NCBI GenBank assembly: GCA_025935655.1
Contig: JAICUV010000169.1
Location: forward strand, 1 to 7,573
Direction of reading: 5' to 3'
Length of the DNA stretch: 7,573 bases
Origin: Chloroflexota bacterium
GTDB lineage: Bacteria; Chloroflexota; Limnocylindria; Limnocylindrales; CSP1-4
Both the position numbers and the translations under genes were made by a program. Positions 1-5,620 of this stretch are shown here, in pieces; the first letter of the stretch is position 1, and each line of letters begins with the position of its first letter. The notes beneath the pieces are model-generated. The model did no database searches, was not told the DNA's origin, and was given only the letters and a program-made list of their open reading frames with translations.

Positions 1-542
1 AGCGTGTCGAGTCGCCTCGCGAGCTCGCTGTAGGTGACCGTGTCCGCGAAGTCGCCGCGGTGGTAGACGATCCGTTCCGCGAGGTCGTCCCACGTCTCCA
101 TGTCCACCGGCTGGACGCGGCTGTACTTGTCGAGCGAGTCCTTGAGCTCGGCGCGGAACGCCTCGTCGGTGTAGGGCCGGCGGCCGACGGCGACGATCGT
201 GAACTCGTGGGGCAGGAGGTGGGTCCGCCACAGCTGGAACAGCGCGGGGAGCACCTTGCGATGGGACAGGTCGCCCGTCGCCCCGAACAGGACGAAGATC
301 GCCGGATCGGGCACGCGCTCGAGGCGGAGGCCCTCGCGCAGCGGGTTCTCCAGCGTCTTCGGGGCGGTCGCCCGGCGCTTGCTCTCCGTCGCGAGCCGGA
401 GGTCGCGCATCGTGCGCGGGGCATCCTTCCGCGGGGACGTCGGCGCGGGGGTGGGCAGCGGCTCCTTCGTCGGCGCCTCGACCGCCGCCGCGGGCGACGC
501 CTCCTGCGCCGTTGCCGCCCGGGGCGCCTTCGCCGTCGTCAT
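1..542 (-). CDS. zwf: Glucose-6-phosphate dehydrogenase, N-terminal part (cut by window edge)
   Basis: Zwf oxidises glucose-6-phosphate to 6-phosphoglucono-lactone in the cytoplasm, the entry step of the oxidative pentose phosphate pathway. About 180 N-terminal codons are visible; the C-terminal catalytic part lies off the left edge. After about 65 leader residues comes NPLREGLRLER, then the nucleotide-binding motif FGATGDLSHRK (residues about 86-96) and PALFQLW. The strand ending in VAVGRRPYTDEAFR puts Arg121 where family members contact the NADP 2'-phosphate, so NADP+ use is inferred. The leader is rich in Ala, Pro, Thr and Lys; its third codon positions are nearly all G/C, so it looks translated. 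ATG at 542 is preferred: a weak GGA lies 8 nt upstream and the ATG forms an ATGA overlap with the ORF ending at 539. ATG at 551 (three residues longer) and ATG at 410 are alternatives. It is the last visible gene of the cluster. Confidence 0.94.
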   Translation of the reverse strand, partial: MTTAKAPRAATAQEASPAAAVEAPTKEPLPTPAPTSPRKDAPRTMRDLRLATESKRRATAPKTLENPLREGLRLERVPDPAIFVLFGATGDLSHRKVLPALFQLWRTHLLPHEFTIVAVGRRPYTDEAFRAELKDSLDKYSRVQPVDMETWDDLAERIVYHRGDFADTVTYSELARRLDT

Positions 543-766
543 CGCCGCCATCCGCGAGCGAGCATCGTGGTGTGCCGCGCGCGGTGGCGGTCGACCGTGC
601 GGCTCGCCCGGATGCCCACCGGTCGGACGCTCAGCCTCGCCGCCCCGTCGACGACGTACGACCTCGCGGCGCGCGTGGAGCGGGCTCGGGACCAGGCGTC
701 GCGCAACGACGATCCCGGGTCGTTGCTGAACGTGAACCGGGGCGCGCGCGTGATCACCATGACCAT
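539..766 (-). CDS. Possible 75-residue basic protein between gnd and zwf, function unknown
   Basis: I do not recognise this protein. It begins MVMVITRAPRFTFSNDPG, is about 23% Arg, and has no visible domain, membrane segment or Cys/His cluster. Support comes from base periodicity: by hand count 69 of 75 third codon positions are G or C, against about two thirds at the first and second positions. The bias starts at the ATG at 766, fades in the 80 nt upstream, and ends where the zwf frame takes over. The stop TGA (541..539) overlaps the zwf ATG (542..540) as ATGA, a common translational-coupling arrangement. Against it: no clear ribosome binding site precedes 766 (ATG at 760 is an alternative), the composition is odd, and the opposite-strand frame shares the same third positions and also reads fairly naturally from 612 to 766, although it has no stop there. 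It may instead be untranslated leader DNA or a gene remnant. Confidence 0.33.
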   Translation of the reverse strand: MVMVITRAPRFTFSNDPGSSLRDAWSRARSTRAARSYVVDGAARLSVRPVGIRASRTVDRHRARHTTMLARGWRR

Positions 767-848
767 GGTTCGTCGCCGGGGGCGGTGGCGGATCGGCTGG
801 ACACTGGCACGACGCACCCTCGTGGCTGGGGGATCGGGCGACGGGCGC
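552..848. other. 297-nt gap between gnd and zwf
   Basis: Apart from the possible small ORF at 539..766, I see no recognisable gene here. Between the gnd stop and 766 there are about 82 nt with no coding periodicity and no convincing terminator; the best hairpin (CACGA/TCGTG at 808..824) has a 5-bp stem and no T-tract. A less GC-rich patch at 750..769 contains the palindrome GTGATCAC, a tandem ACCATGACCATG and the palindrome ACCATGGT. CACCGGTCG occurs at 617..625, matching nine bases of the inverted repeat in the tkt/pfkB intergenic region. I find no clear -10/-35 pair for zwf. Confidence 0.5.
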
Positions 849-1748
849 CTATTCCGTCTTGACCGCGTGGCCACCGAACTCGTTGCGCAGCGCGGCCAGC
901 ACCTTGGCGCCGTAGGAGTCGTCCTGGCGGGAGCGGAACCGGGTGAGCAGGGAGAGCGTGATCACCGGCGCCGGGACGTCCTTGTCGATCGCCTCCTGCA
1001 CCGTCCAGCGGCCCTCGCCGGAGTCCGCCACCCAGCCCTTGAGGTGGGTGAGGTCCTGGCCGTTCGTCTGGAATGCGCGGACCATGAGCTCCAGCAGCCA
1101 GCTGCGGACGACCGAGCCGTGCATCCACATCTCTGAGATCGCGGCCAGGTCCAGCGTGTAGTCGCTGGCGTGCATGATCTCGAAGCCCTCGGCATACGCC
1201 TGCATGAGCCCGTACTCGATGCCGTTGTGGACCATCTTCACGTAGTGCCCGGCGCCCGGAGCGCCCACGTGGAGGTACCCGCCCTCGGGCGCCAGCGACG
1301 TGAAGATGGGCTCGAGCGGCTTCACGTGCTCGTCCTCGCCGCCGACCATCAGCGCGTAGCCCACCTGGAGGCCCCAGATCCCGCCCGAGGTCCCCGCGTC
1401 CACGTAGCCGATGCCCTTCTCCTTGAGCGCGGCATGGCGGCGGACGTCGTCGTGGAAGTTGGTGTTGCCACCGTCGATGATCGTGTCGCCGGGCTCGAGG
1501 TGCTCCAGCAGCTCCTCGATCTGGGCCTCGGTCGCGTCGCCCGCCGGGACCATGATCCAGACCGCGCGCGGCTTCTCCAGCTTCGCGACGAGCTCGGCGA
1601 TCGTGAACGCCGCCTCGGCGCCCTCGCCCGCGATCTCCCGGGTCTTCTCCGGCGTCCGGTTGTAGGCGACGATCTGGTGCTCATCGCGGAGCAGGCGGCG
1701 AACCATGTTCGCGCCCATCCGCCCGAGTCCGATGAAGCCGATGCGCAT
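849..1748 (-). CDS. gnd: 6-phosphogluconate dehydrogenase (decarboxylating), short form
   Basis: This enzyme oxidatively decarboxylates 6-phosphogluconate to ribulose-5-phosphate and CO2 in the cytoplasm. The 299-residue product is the short (YqeC/GndA-type) form, not the roughly 470-residue E. coli form. It opens with the Rossmann motif MRIGFIGLGRMGANMV (residues 1-16). NRTPEK at 30-35 follows the second strand; Asn-Arg-Thr is the NADP-type signature, whereas some characterised short forms prefer NAD and carry an acidic residue there. IIDGGNTNFHDD (90-101) and DAGTSGGIWGLQVGY (117-131) are family motifs. GHYVKMVHNGIEYG (167-180) holds the catalytic set Lys171, Asn175 and Glu178. The C-terminus carries FRSRQDDSYGAKVLAALRNEFGGH. 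ATG at 1748 is chosen because GGAGA (1761..1757) lies 8 nt upstream and the Rossmann strand begins at once; in-frame ATGs at 1808 and 1796 would add only non-conserved residues. rpiB lies 109 nt upstream. Confidence 0.97.
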   Translation of the reverse strand: MRIGFIGLGRMGANMVRRLLRDEHQIVAYNRTPEKTREIAGEGAEAAFTIAELVAKLEKPRAVWIMVPAGDATEAQIEELLEHLEPGDTIIDGGNTNFHDDVRRHAALKEKGIGYVDAGTSGGIWGLQVGYALMVGGEDEHVKPLEPIFTSLAPEGGYLHVGAPGAGHYVKMVHNGIEYGLMQAYAEGFEIMHASDYTLDLAAISEMWMHGSVVRSWLLELMVRAFQTNGQDLTHLKGWVADSGEGRWTVQEAIDKDVPAPVITLSLLTRFRSRQDDSYGAKVLAALRNEFGGHAVKTE

Positions 1749-1857
1749 GGTGGGGATCTCCGTGGGCGGGGAGCGGCGGGGTGGTCGGTAGAGCATAGGA
1801 CCCGACATCGCGTTTCGTGTTTCAGGACCGTCGCGAATCGACCGCGCGTCCCCCCAG
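1749..1857 (-). promoter_or_regulatory. Candidate internal promoter for gnd in the rpiB-gnd gap
   Basis: This 109-nt gap contains a relatively AT-rich stretch (about 1792..1830) in an otherwise very GC-rich cluster. On the minus strand it holds TATGCT at 1797..1792, a fair -10 match (TATnnT), which would start RNA near 1785 and leave a leader of about 37 nt before the gnd ATG and its GGAGA site. No good TTGACA-like -35 lies 17 nt upstream; CCTGAAACACGAAACG sits a little further away. The hexamer AGGACC (plus-strand reading) occurs at 1797..1802 and 1824..1829, 27 nt apart, flanking this stretch. gnd and zwf may therefore be transcribed partly independently of tkt-rpiB. Prediction from motifs only. 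Confidence 0.3.
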
Positions 1858-2346
1858 TCAGCCCCCGGATGCGTCGTCGGCCGGTCCCATGGACTCGGCC
1901 TCGATGGCGAGGACCTTGCCCAGGCGGCGCACGTGGCGGGGCTCGCCGGAGAACGTGGCGCGGAGGAAGGCGAGCGAGCACTCGGCGGCCGGCTCGATGC
2001 CGATGACCCGGGCGCCCAGCGTGAGCACGTTCATGTCGTCGTGCTCCACGCCCTGGTGGGCGCTGTACGTGTCATGGCAGACCGCGGTCCGGATCCCGCG
2101 CATCTTGTTCGCCGCGACGGAGGCGCCGACCCCGGAGCCGCAGATCAGGATCCCGCGGTCCGCGCGACCCTGCTGGATCGCGAGGCCCAGGCGCTGGGCG
2201 AAGTCCGGGTAGTCGTCCTCGGGGTCCGAGCCGTCGCCACCCAGGTCCTGGAGCTCGTGCTCGCCCGCCGTGAGGCCGGCCAGCTTGGCGATGAGCTCGT
2301 CCTTGAACCGGGCCCCGGCGTGGTCTGCGGCGAACGCGACGCGCAT
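1858..2346 (-). CDS. rpiB: Ribose-5-phosphate isomerase B
   Basis: RpiB interconverts ribulose-5-phosphate and ribose-5-phosphate in the cytoplasm, linking the oxidative products of Gnd to transketolase. The product has 162 residues, usual for the RpiB/LacAB family. Visible motifs are AFAADHAGARFKDEL (residues 4-18, with His9), CGSGVGASVAANKMRGIR (69-86) and CHDTYSAHQGVEHDDMNVL (90-108). Cys69 sits where E. coli RpiB has its catalytic-base Cys, so this is the Cys-type enzyme and not the mycobacterial type, which uses Glu. NVLTLGARVIG (106-116) completes the family signature. ATG at 2346 is preceded by GAGGAG (2358..2353) with a 6-nt spacer, a strong ribosome binding site. The gene starts 14 nt after the tkt stop, so the two are almost certainly co-transcribed. 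LacA/LacB (galactose-6-phosphate isomerase) is the nearest alternative, but the context favours RpiB. Confidence 0.96.
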   Translation of the reverse strand: MRVAFAADHAGARFKDELIAKLAGLTAGEHELQDLGGDGSDPEDDYPDFAQRLGLAIQQGRADRGILICGSGVGASVAANKMRGIRTAVCHDTYSAHQGVEHDDMNVLTLGARVIGIEPAAECSLAFLRATFSGEPRHVRRLGKVLAIEAESMGPADDASGG

Positions 2347-2360
2347 CCTCGGCTCCTCGC

Positions 2361-4502
2361 TCAGTCGTGCCCGGGATCGCTGGACGACGTGCGGCCGGTG
2401 CCGGAGTCGCCGACGCCCAGCGTCGGGTGATCGCCGTGCGGGAGGCTGAGGGTCTTCTGGCGGCCGTGGAGGCCGTCCCGGACGACCCGGCGACCGACGT
2501 CCGCGACCCGCTCGGTCGTGAACCCGAACTCCTTGAAGATCGTCCCCGCCGGGGCGCTCGCGCCGAAGTGGTCGATGCCGATGATGGCCCCCTCGTCGCC
2601 CACCCAGCGCTCCCAGCCGAGCGAGACCCCGGCCTCGACGGACACGCGCTTCCTCACCGCGGGGGGCAGGACGCGGTCCCGGTACGCCTGGTCCTGCGCG
2701 TCGAAGCGCTCCCAGCACGGGAGGCTCACGACGCGGGTGGGGATGCCGTCGGCCTCCAGCGCGTCCGCGGCCGTCGCGCACAGCTGGAGCTCCGAGCCCG
2801 TGCCGATGAGGATGAGCTGCGGGGTGCCGCCGCTCGCCTCGCGCAGGATGTACCCGCCACGCCGCAGGCCCTCGCGCGCCAGCTCGGCCGTGCCCGCGAG
2901 CGTCGGCAGCTTCTGGCGGGTCAGGGCCAGGGCGACGGGCCCGACGGACGCACCCGCGATCGCCGGCCGCTCCACCGCGAGCGCCCACGCGGCCGAGGCC
3001 TCGTTCGGGTCGCCCGGCCGCACGAACCACAGGTTGGGGATCGCCCGGAGCGCCGCGTAGTGCTCGACCGGCTGGTGCGTGGGCCCGTCCTCGCCCAGGC
3101 CCACGGAGTCGTGGGTCCAGACGTAGGTCACGTGGAGGCCTGAGAGCGCGGCGAGGCGGACCGCGCCACGCATGTAGTCGCTGAAGGTGAGGAACGTGCC
3201 CGCGTACGGGAGGAATGCGCCGTGGTAGGCAATGCCGTTGGCGATGCCGCCCATCGCGTGCTCGCGGACGCCGAACCGGAGGTTGCGCCCGGCGTGCCCG
3301 GCCTCGAAGTTGTCGTGCCCGTTCGCCTTGACGTCGGTGAGGTTGGACTCGGACAGGTCGGCGGACCCGCCGAACAGCTCCGGCAGCGACGCCGCCAGGA
3401 CCTGGATCGCGTCCTGGCTCACGTTGCGGGTCGCGGCCTCGGCGCCGGTCTCGAAGGCGGGGAGCCCCGCGTCCCAGCCGTCGGGGAGCCGGCCGGCGAT
3501 CCGCCGCCGCAGCTCGGCCGCCTCGGCCGGGAACGCCTCCGTGTAGGCGGCCAGCGCGGCCTCCCACTCCGCCACCAGCGCCTTGCCCGCCGGCACCGCG
3601 CGCCGGAACAGCTCGCCCGCCTCGTCCGGGACGTAGAACGTCCTGTCCGGATCCCAGCCGTACGCCTCCTTGGTGAGGCGGACCTCGTCCGGGCCGAGCG
3701 GGGCGCCGTGCGCCTTCTGCGTCCCGTGCTTGTTCGGGGAGCCGTAGCCGATGACCGTGCGGACGGCGATGATCGACGGCCGCTCGTCCAGCGTGGCGGC
3801 CGTGATCGCCGCGTCGATCGCCGGGAGGTCATTGCCGTCGTCCACGCGCTGGACGTGCCACCCGTACGCGGCGTACCGCCCCAGCACGTCCTCGGTGAAC
3901 GCCCAGGCCGTCGGGCCGTCCAGCTGGATCCGGTTGTCGTCGTAGAGCGCGATGAGCTTGCCCAGCTGGAGGTGGCCGGCGAGCGAGCTCGCCTCCGCGC
4001 TGATGCCCTCCTGGAGGTCGCCGTCGGAGCAGATCACATACGTGCGGTGGTCGATGAGCTCGTGGCCCTCGCGGTTGAACTCCGCCGCGAGCCGCCGCTC
4101 GGCAATCGCCATGCCCACGGCGTTGGCGAAGCCCTGGCCCAGCGGGCCGGTCGTCGCCTCGACGCCTGGGGTCAGCCCGTACTCCGGGTGGCCCGGCGTC
4201 AGCGAGCCCCACTGGCGGAACGACTCCAGGTCGTCGAGCGTGAGGCCGTACCCGGTGAGGTGGAGCAACGAGTACAGGAGCATCGACGCGTGGCCGGCGC
4301 TGAGCACGAACCGGTCGCGGTTCGGCCAGGCGGGGTTGGACGGGGCGTGGCGGAGGTGGCGGGTCCACAGGGCGTACGCCATCGGCGCCATGCCCATCGG
4401 CGCGCCGGGATGCCCGGAGTTGGCCTGCTGGACGCCGTCGATCGAGAGGGTGCGGATCGTGTCGACCGCCAGCTGGTCGAGCTGGTCCGTGGCGGTGGTC
4501 AT
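2361..4502 (-). CDS. tkt: Transketolase
   Basis: Transketolase moves two-carbon ketol units between sugar phosphates using thiamine diphosphate, in the non-oxidative pentose phosphate pathway. The 713-residue product is full length. QQANSGHPGAPMG (25-37) and SAGHAS (68-73) supply active-site His31 and His71. ATTGPLGQGFANAVGMA lies at 116-132. The cofactor motif runs from CSDGDLQEG (158-166) to YDDN (187-190), with Asp160 and Asn190 as expected metal ligands; Ser159 replaces the first Gly of the usual GDG. FGVREHAMGG contains the catalytic Glu414. GIDHFGASAPAGTIFKEFG belongs to the C-terminal domain. The last 35 residues or so (679-713), rich in Gly, Ser, His and Asp, extend past the usual end and look disordered. 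ATG at 4502 follows GGAG (4512..4509) with a 6-nt spacer. It is the first gene of the minus-strand cluster and is divergent from the sugar kinase. DXS-like enzymes are less likely given the HPG and REHAM contexts. Confidence 0.98.
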   Translation of the reverse strand: MTTATDQLDQLAVDTIRTLSIDGVQQANSGHPGAPMGMAPMAYALWTRHLRHAPSNPAWPNRDRFVLSAGHASMLLYSLLHLTGYGLTLDDLESFRQWGSLTPGHPEYGLTPGVEATTGPLGQGFANAVGMAIAERRLAAEFNREGHELIDHRTYVICSDGDLQEGISAEASSLAGHLQLGKLIALYDDNRIQLDGPTAWAFTEDVLGRYAAYGWHVQRVDDGNDLPAIDAAITAATLDERPSIIAVRTVIGYGSPNKHGTQKAHGAPLGPDEVRLTKEAYGWDPDRTFYVPDEAGELFRRAVPAGKALVAEWEAALAAYTEAFPAEAAELRRRIAGRLPDGWDAGLPAFETGAEAATRNVSQDAIQVLAASLPELFGGSADLSESNLTDVKANGHDNFEAGHAGRNLRFGVREHAMGGIANGIAYHGAFLPYAGTFLTFSDYMRGAVRLAALSGLHVTYVWTHDSVGLGEDGPTHQPVEHYAALRAIPNLWFVRPGDPNEASAAWALAVERPAIAGASVGPVALALTRQKLPTLAGTAELAREGLRRGGYILREASGGTPQLILIGTGSELQLCATAADALEADGIPTRVVSLPCWERFDAQDQAYRDRVLPPAVRKRVSVEAGVSLGWERWVGDEGAIIGIDHFGASAPAGTIFKEFGFTTERVADVGRRVVRDGLHGRQKTLSLPHGDHPTLGVGDSGTGRTSSSDPGHD

Positions 4503-4540
4503 CGCTGTCTCCGGGTTCGCGGGACGCTGGGCGGACCGGC

Positions 4541-4612
4541 GCGACCGGTGGGGTGGCGCGCGCGGCGCGGCGCGTGCGGCCGCGAGCCACCATCGTACCC
4601 CGCACCGGTCGC
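4541..4612. repeat. Perfect 10-bp inverted repeat in the tkt/pfkB intergenic region
   Basis: GCGACCGGTG at 4541..4550 and its exact reverse complement CACCGGTCGC at 4603..4612 are separated by 52 nt. Each arm contains the palindrome ACCGGT, so each could itself be a half-site or a small operator. The right arm abuts the pfkB -10 candidate and lies between the -10 and -35 positions of the tkt promoter candidate; the left arm falls in the tkt leader. The core also occurs in tkt coding sequence (about 4310..4318), so in DNA this GC-rich chance is a real alternative. Confidence 0.4.
4592..4597 (-). promoter_or_regulatory. Candidate -10 box of tkt promoter (TACGAT)
   Basis: On the minus strand TACGAT lies at 4597..4592, a good TAnnnT match in an otherwise GC-rich gap. 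It would start RNA near 4585 and leave a leader of about 80 nt before the tkt ATG. The hexamer 17 nt upstream is not TTGACA-like. The expected -35 region overlaps the -10 box of the divergent kinase gene. Confidence 0.4.
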
Positions 4613-4618
4613 TAGACT
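4613..4618 (+). promoter_or_regulatory. Candidate -10 box of pfkB-family kinase, leaderless start (TAGACT)
   Basis: TAGACT at 4613..4618 is followed 7 nt later by the kinase ATG at 4626, the spacing that places the transcription start at or next to the start codon. There is no Shine-Dalgarno sequence before this ATG, consistent with a leaderless mRNA, a common arrangement in high-GC Gram-positives and several related phyla. No clear -35 is visible; the expected position overlaps the tkt -10 candidate. Confidence 0.5.
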
Positions 4619-4625
4619 CTGCGCG

Positions 4626-5609
4626 ATGCCGAGACTCCCCGGTCCACGCCGCCTCGCCGCGCCCCGTCGCCGCCCGGTCGCGGCCGTCCACCCGGCCGTC
4701 GTGGTGCTCGGCGACCTCGTGGTCGACGTGATGTTGCTGCCGGCGCGCGACCTCGAGCGCGGCACGGACGTCCCGGGCAGGGTCCGGTTGCGCCAGGGTG
4801 GCAGCGCCACCACGACCGCGCGCTGGCTCGGGCGCCTCGGCGCCCGGAGCAGCCTCGTGTGCGCGATCGGGCGGGACGCGGTCGGTCGGGCGCTGGTGAC
4901 GGCGGTGAGCGGCGACCGCGTCGTCGTGCGGGCCGTTCGCGTCGCGGGCGCGCCCACCGGCCGCATCGGCGTCCTCGTGGAGCCTGGCGGCGAGCGGTCG
5001 TTCGTGCAGGACCGCGGGGCCGCGCTCCGCCTCCGGCCCGAGGACCTCAGGCCCGAGTGGTTCGCCGGCGCCGACGCCGTCCACCTCCCGGCCTACTCGC
5101 TGCTCGACCAGCCGCTGGGCCTCGCGGGCATGGCGGCGACGCGGCTCGCGCGCGAGGCGGGGGCGCTCGTGACGCTGGACCTCAGCTCCACGGCGCCGCT
5201 CCTGGCGAAGGGACGCCGCGCGGCGCTCCAGCTCATCGAGCAGGCGCAGCCCGACCTGATCTTCGCGACGAGGGACGAGTCGCGCGCGCTCGTGGGCTCC
5301 AAGAAGGACGACGAGGCGCTGCTCGACCTCGCCCCGATCGCCGTCATCAAGCGCGGCCGCAAGGGCGCGACCGTCCTGGCCCGCGACGGCAAGCGGGCGC
5401 TCCGGTTCGAGATCGCCACGACGCCCATCAAGGCGGCGGACACCACGGGCGCGGGCGACGCCTTCAGCGCCGGCTTCCTGTACGGCTGGCTCGACGGGCG
5501 CCGCAAGGGCCTGGCGCCGGCCGCGGCCGTCCAGCGTGGCGCGGTCGCCGGGAACCAGGCCGCGCTGCGTCACCTCTCGAAGCCGCCGACCGAGCTCGCG
5601 CTCGGCTGA
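4626..5609 (+). CDS. PfkB-family (ribokinase-like) carbohydrate kinase
   Basis: This is a cytoplasmic ATP-dependent kinase that phosphorylates a sugar or related small molecule; the substrate is not identifiable. The 327-residue product has the family layout. VVVLGDLVVDVM (25-36) includes the sugar-binding Asp34. GGSATTTARWLGRLG (58-72) is the first PfkB signature region, but where most members have Asn (GGNxAN or GGxxxN) this protein has Thr. TLDLSSTAP and DLIFATRDESRALVG are mid-domain elements. DTTGAGDAFSAGFLYGW (272-288) is the second signature, with Asp278 the expected catalytic base and the GAG loop the anion hole. The first 24 residues or so are basic, Arg/Pro-rich and precede the core. 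ATG at 4626 has no ribosome binding site but lies just after a -10 box; internal GTG starts near residue 26 lack support. It is divergent from tkt, so a pentose or related substrate is plausible but only by context. Ribokinase, 2-keto-3-deoxygluconate kinase and nucleoside kinase are alternatives. Confidence 0.93.
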   Translation: MPRLPGPRRLAAPRRRPVAAVHPAVVVLGDLVVDVMLLPARDLERGTDVPGRVRLRQGGSATTTARWLGRLGARSSLVCAIGRDAVGRALVTAVSGDRVVVRAVRVAGAPTGRIGVLVEPGGERSFVQDRGAALRLRPEDLRPEWFAGADAVHLPAYSLLDQPLGLAGMAATRLAREAGALVTLDLSSTAPLLAKGRRAALQLIEQAQPDLIFATRDESRALVGSKKDDEALLDLAPIAVIKRGRKGATVLARDGKRALRFEIATTPIKAADTTGAGDAFSAGFLYGWLDGRRKGLAPAAAVQRGAVAGNQAALRHLSKPPTELALG

Positions 5610-5620
5610 GCGGGTCGGCG

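Noticed and set aside
750..769. GTGATCAC palindrome plus tandem ACCATG as an operator
   Set aside because: It overlaps the start codons of the possible small ORF (ATG GTC ATG GTG), which explains the repeat; no second copy found.
808..824. Hairpin CACGA/TCGTG downstream of gnd as terminator
   Set aside because: Only a 5-bp stem with a 7-nt loop and no T-tract; expected by chance in this composition.
60..1136. 358-codon plus-strand ORF opposite zwf, the gap and gnd
   Set aside because: Mostly a mirror frame of zwf and gnd. Its segment at 612..766 reads fairly naturally, but no stop or coding boundary matches it on this strand; noted as the alternative to the small minus-strand ORF.
1749..1808. 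Earlier gnd start at 1808 giving 20 extra residues
   Set aside because: The added residues are Pro/Arg-rich and non-conserved; the GGAGA site and Rossmann motif fit the start at 1748.
3222..4625. Open plus-strand frame joined to the kinase, antisense to tkt
   Set aside because: A stop-poor shadow frame of high-GC DNA; the kinase core and promoter support a start at 4626.
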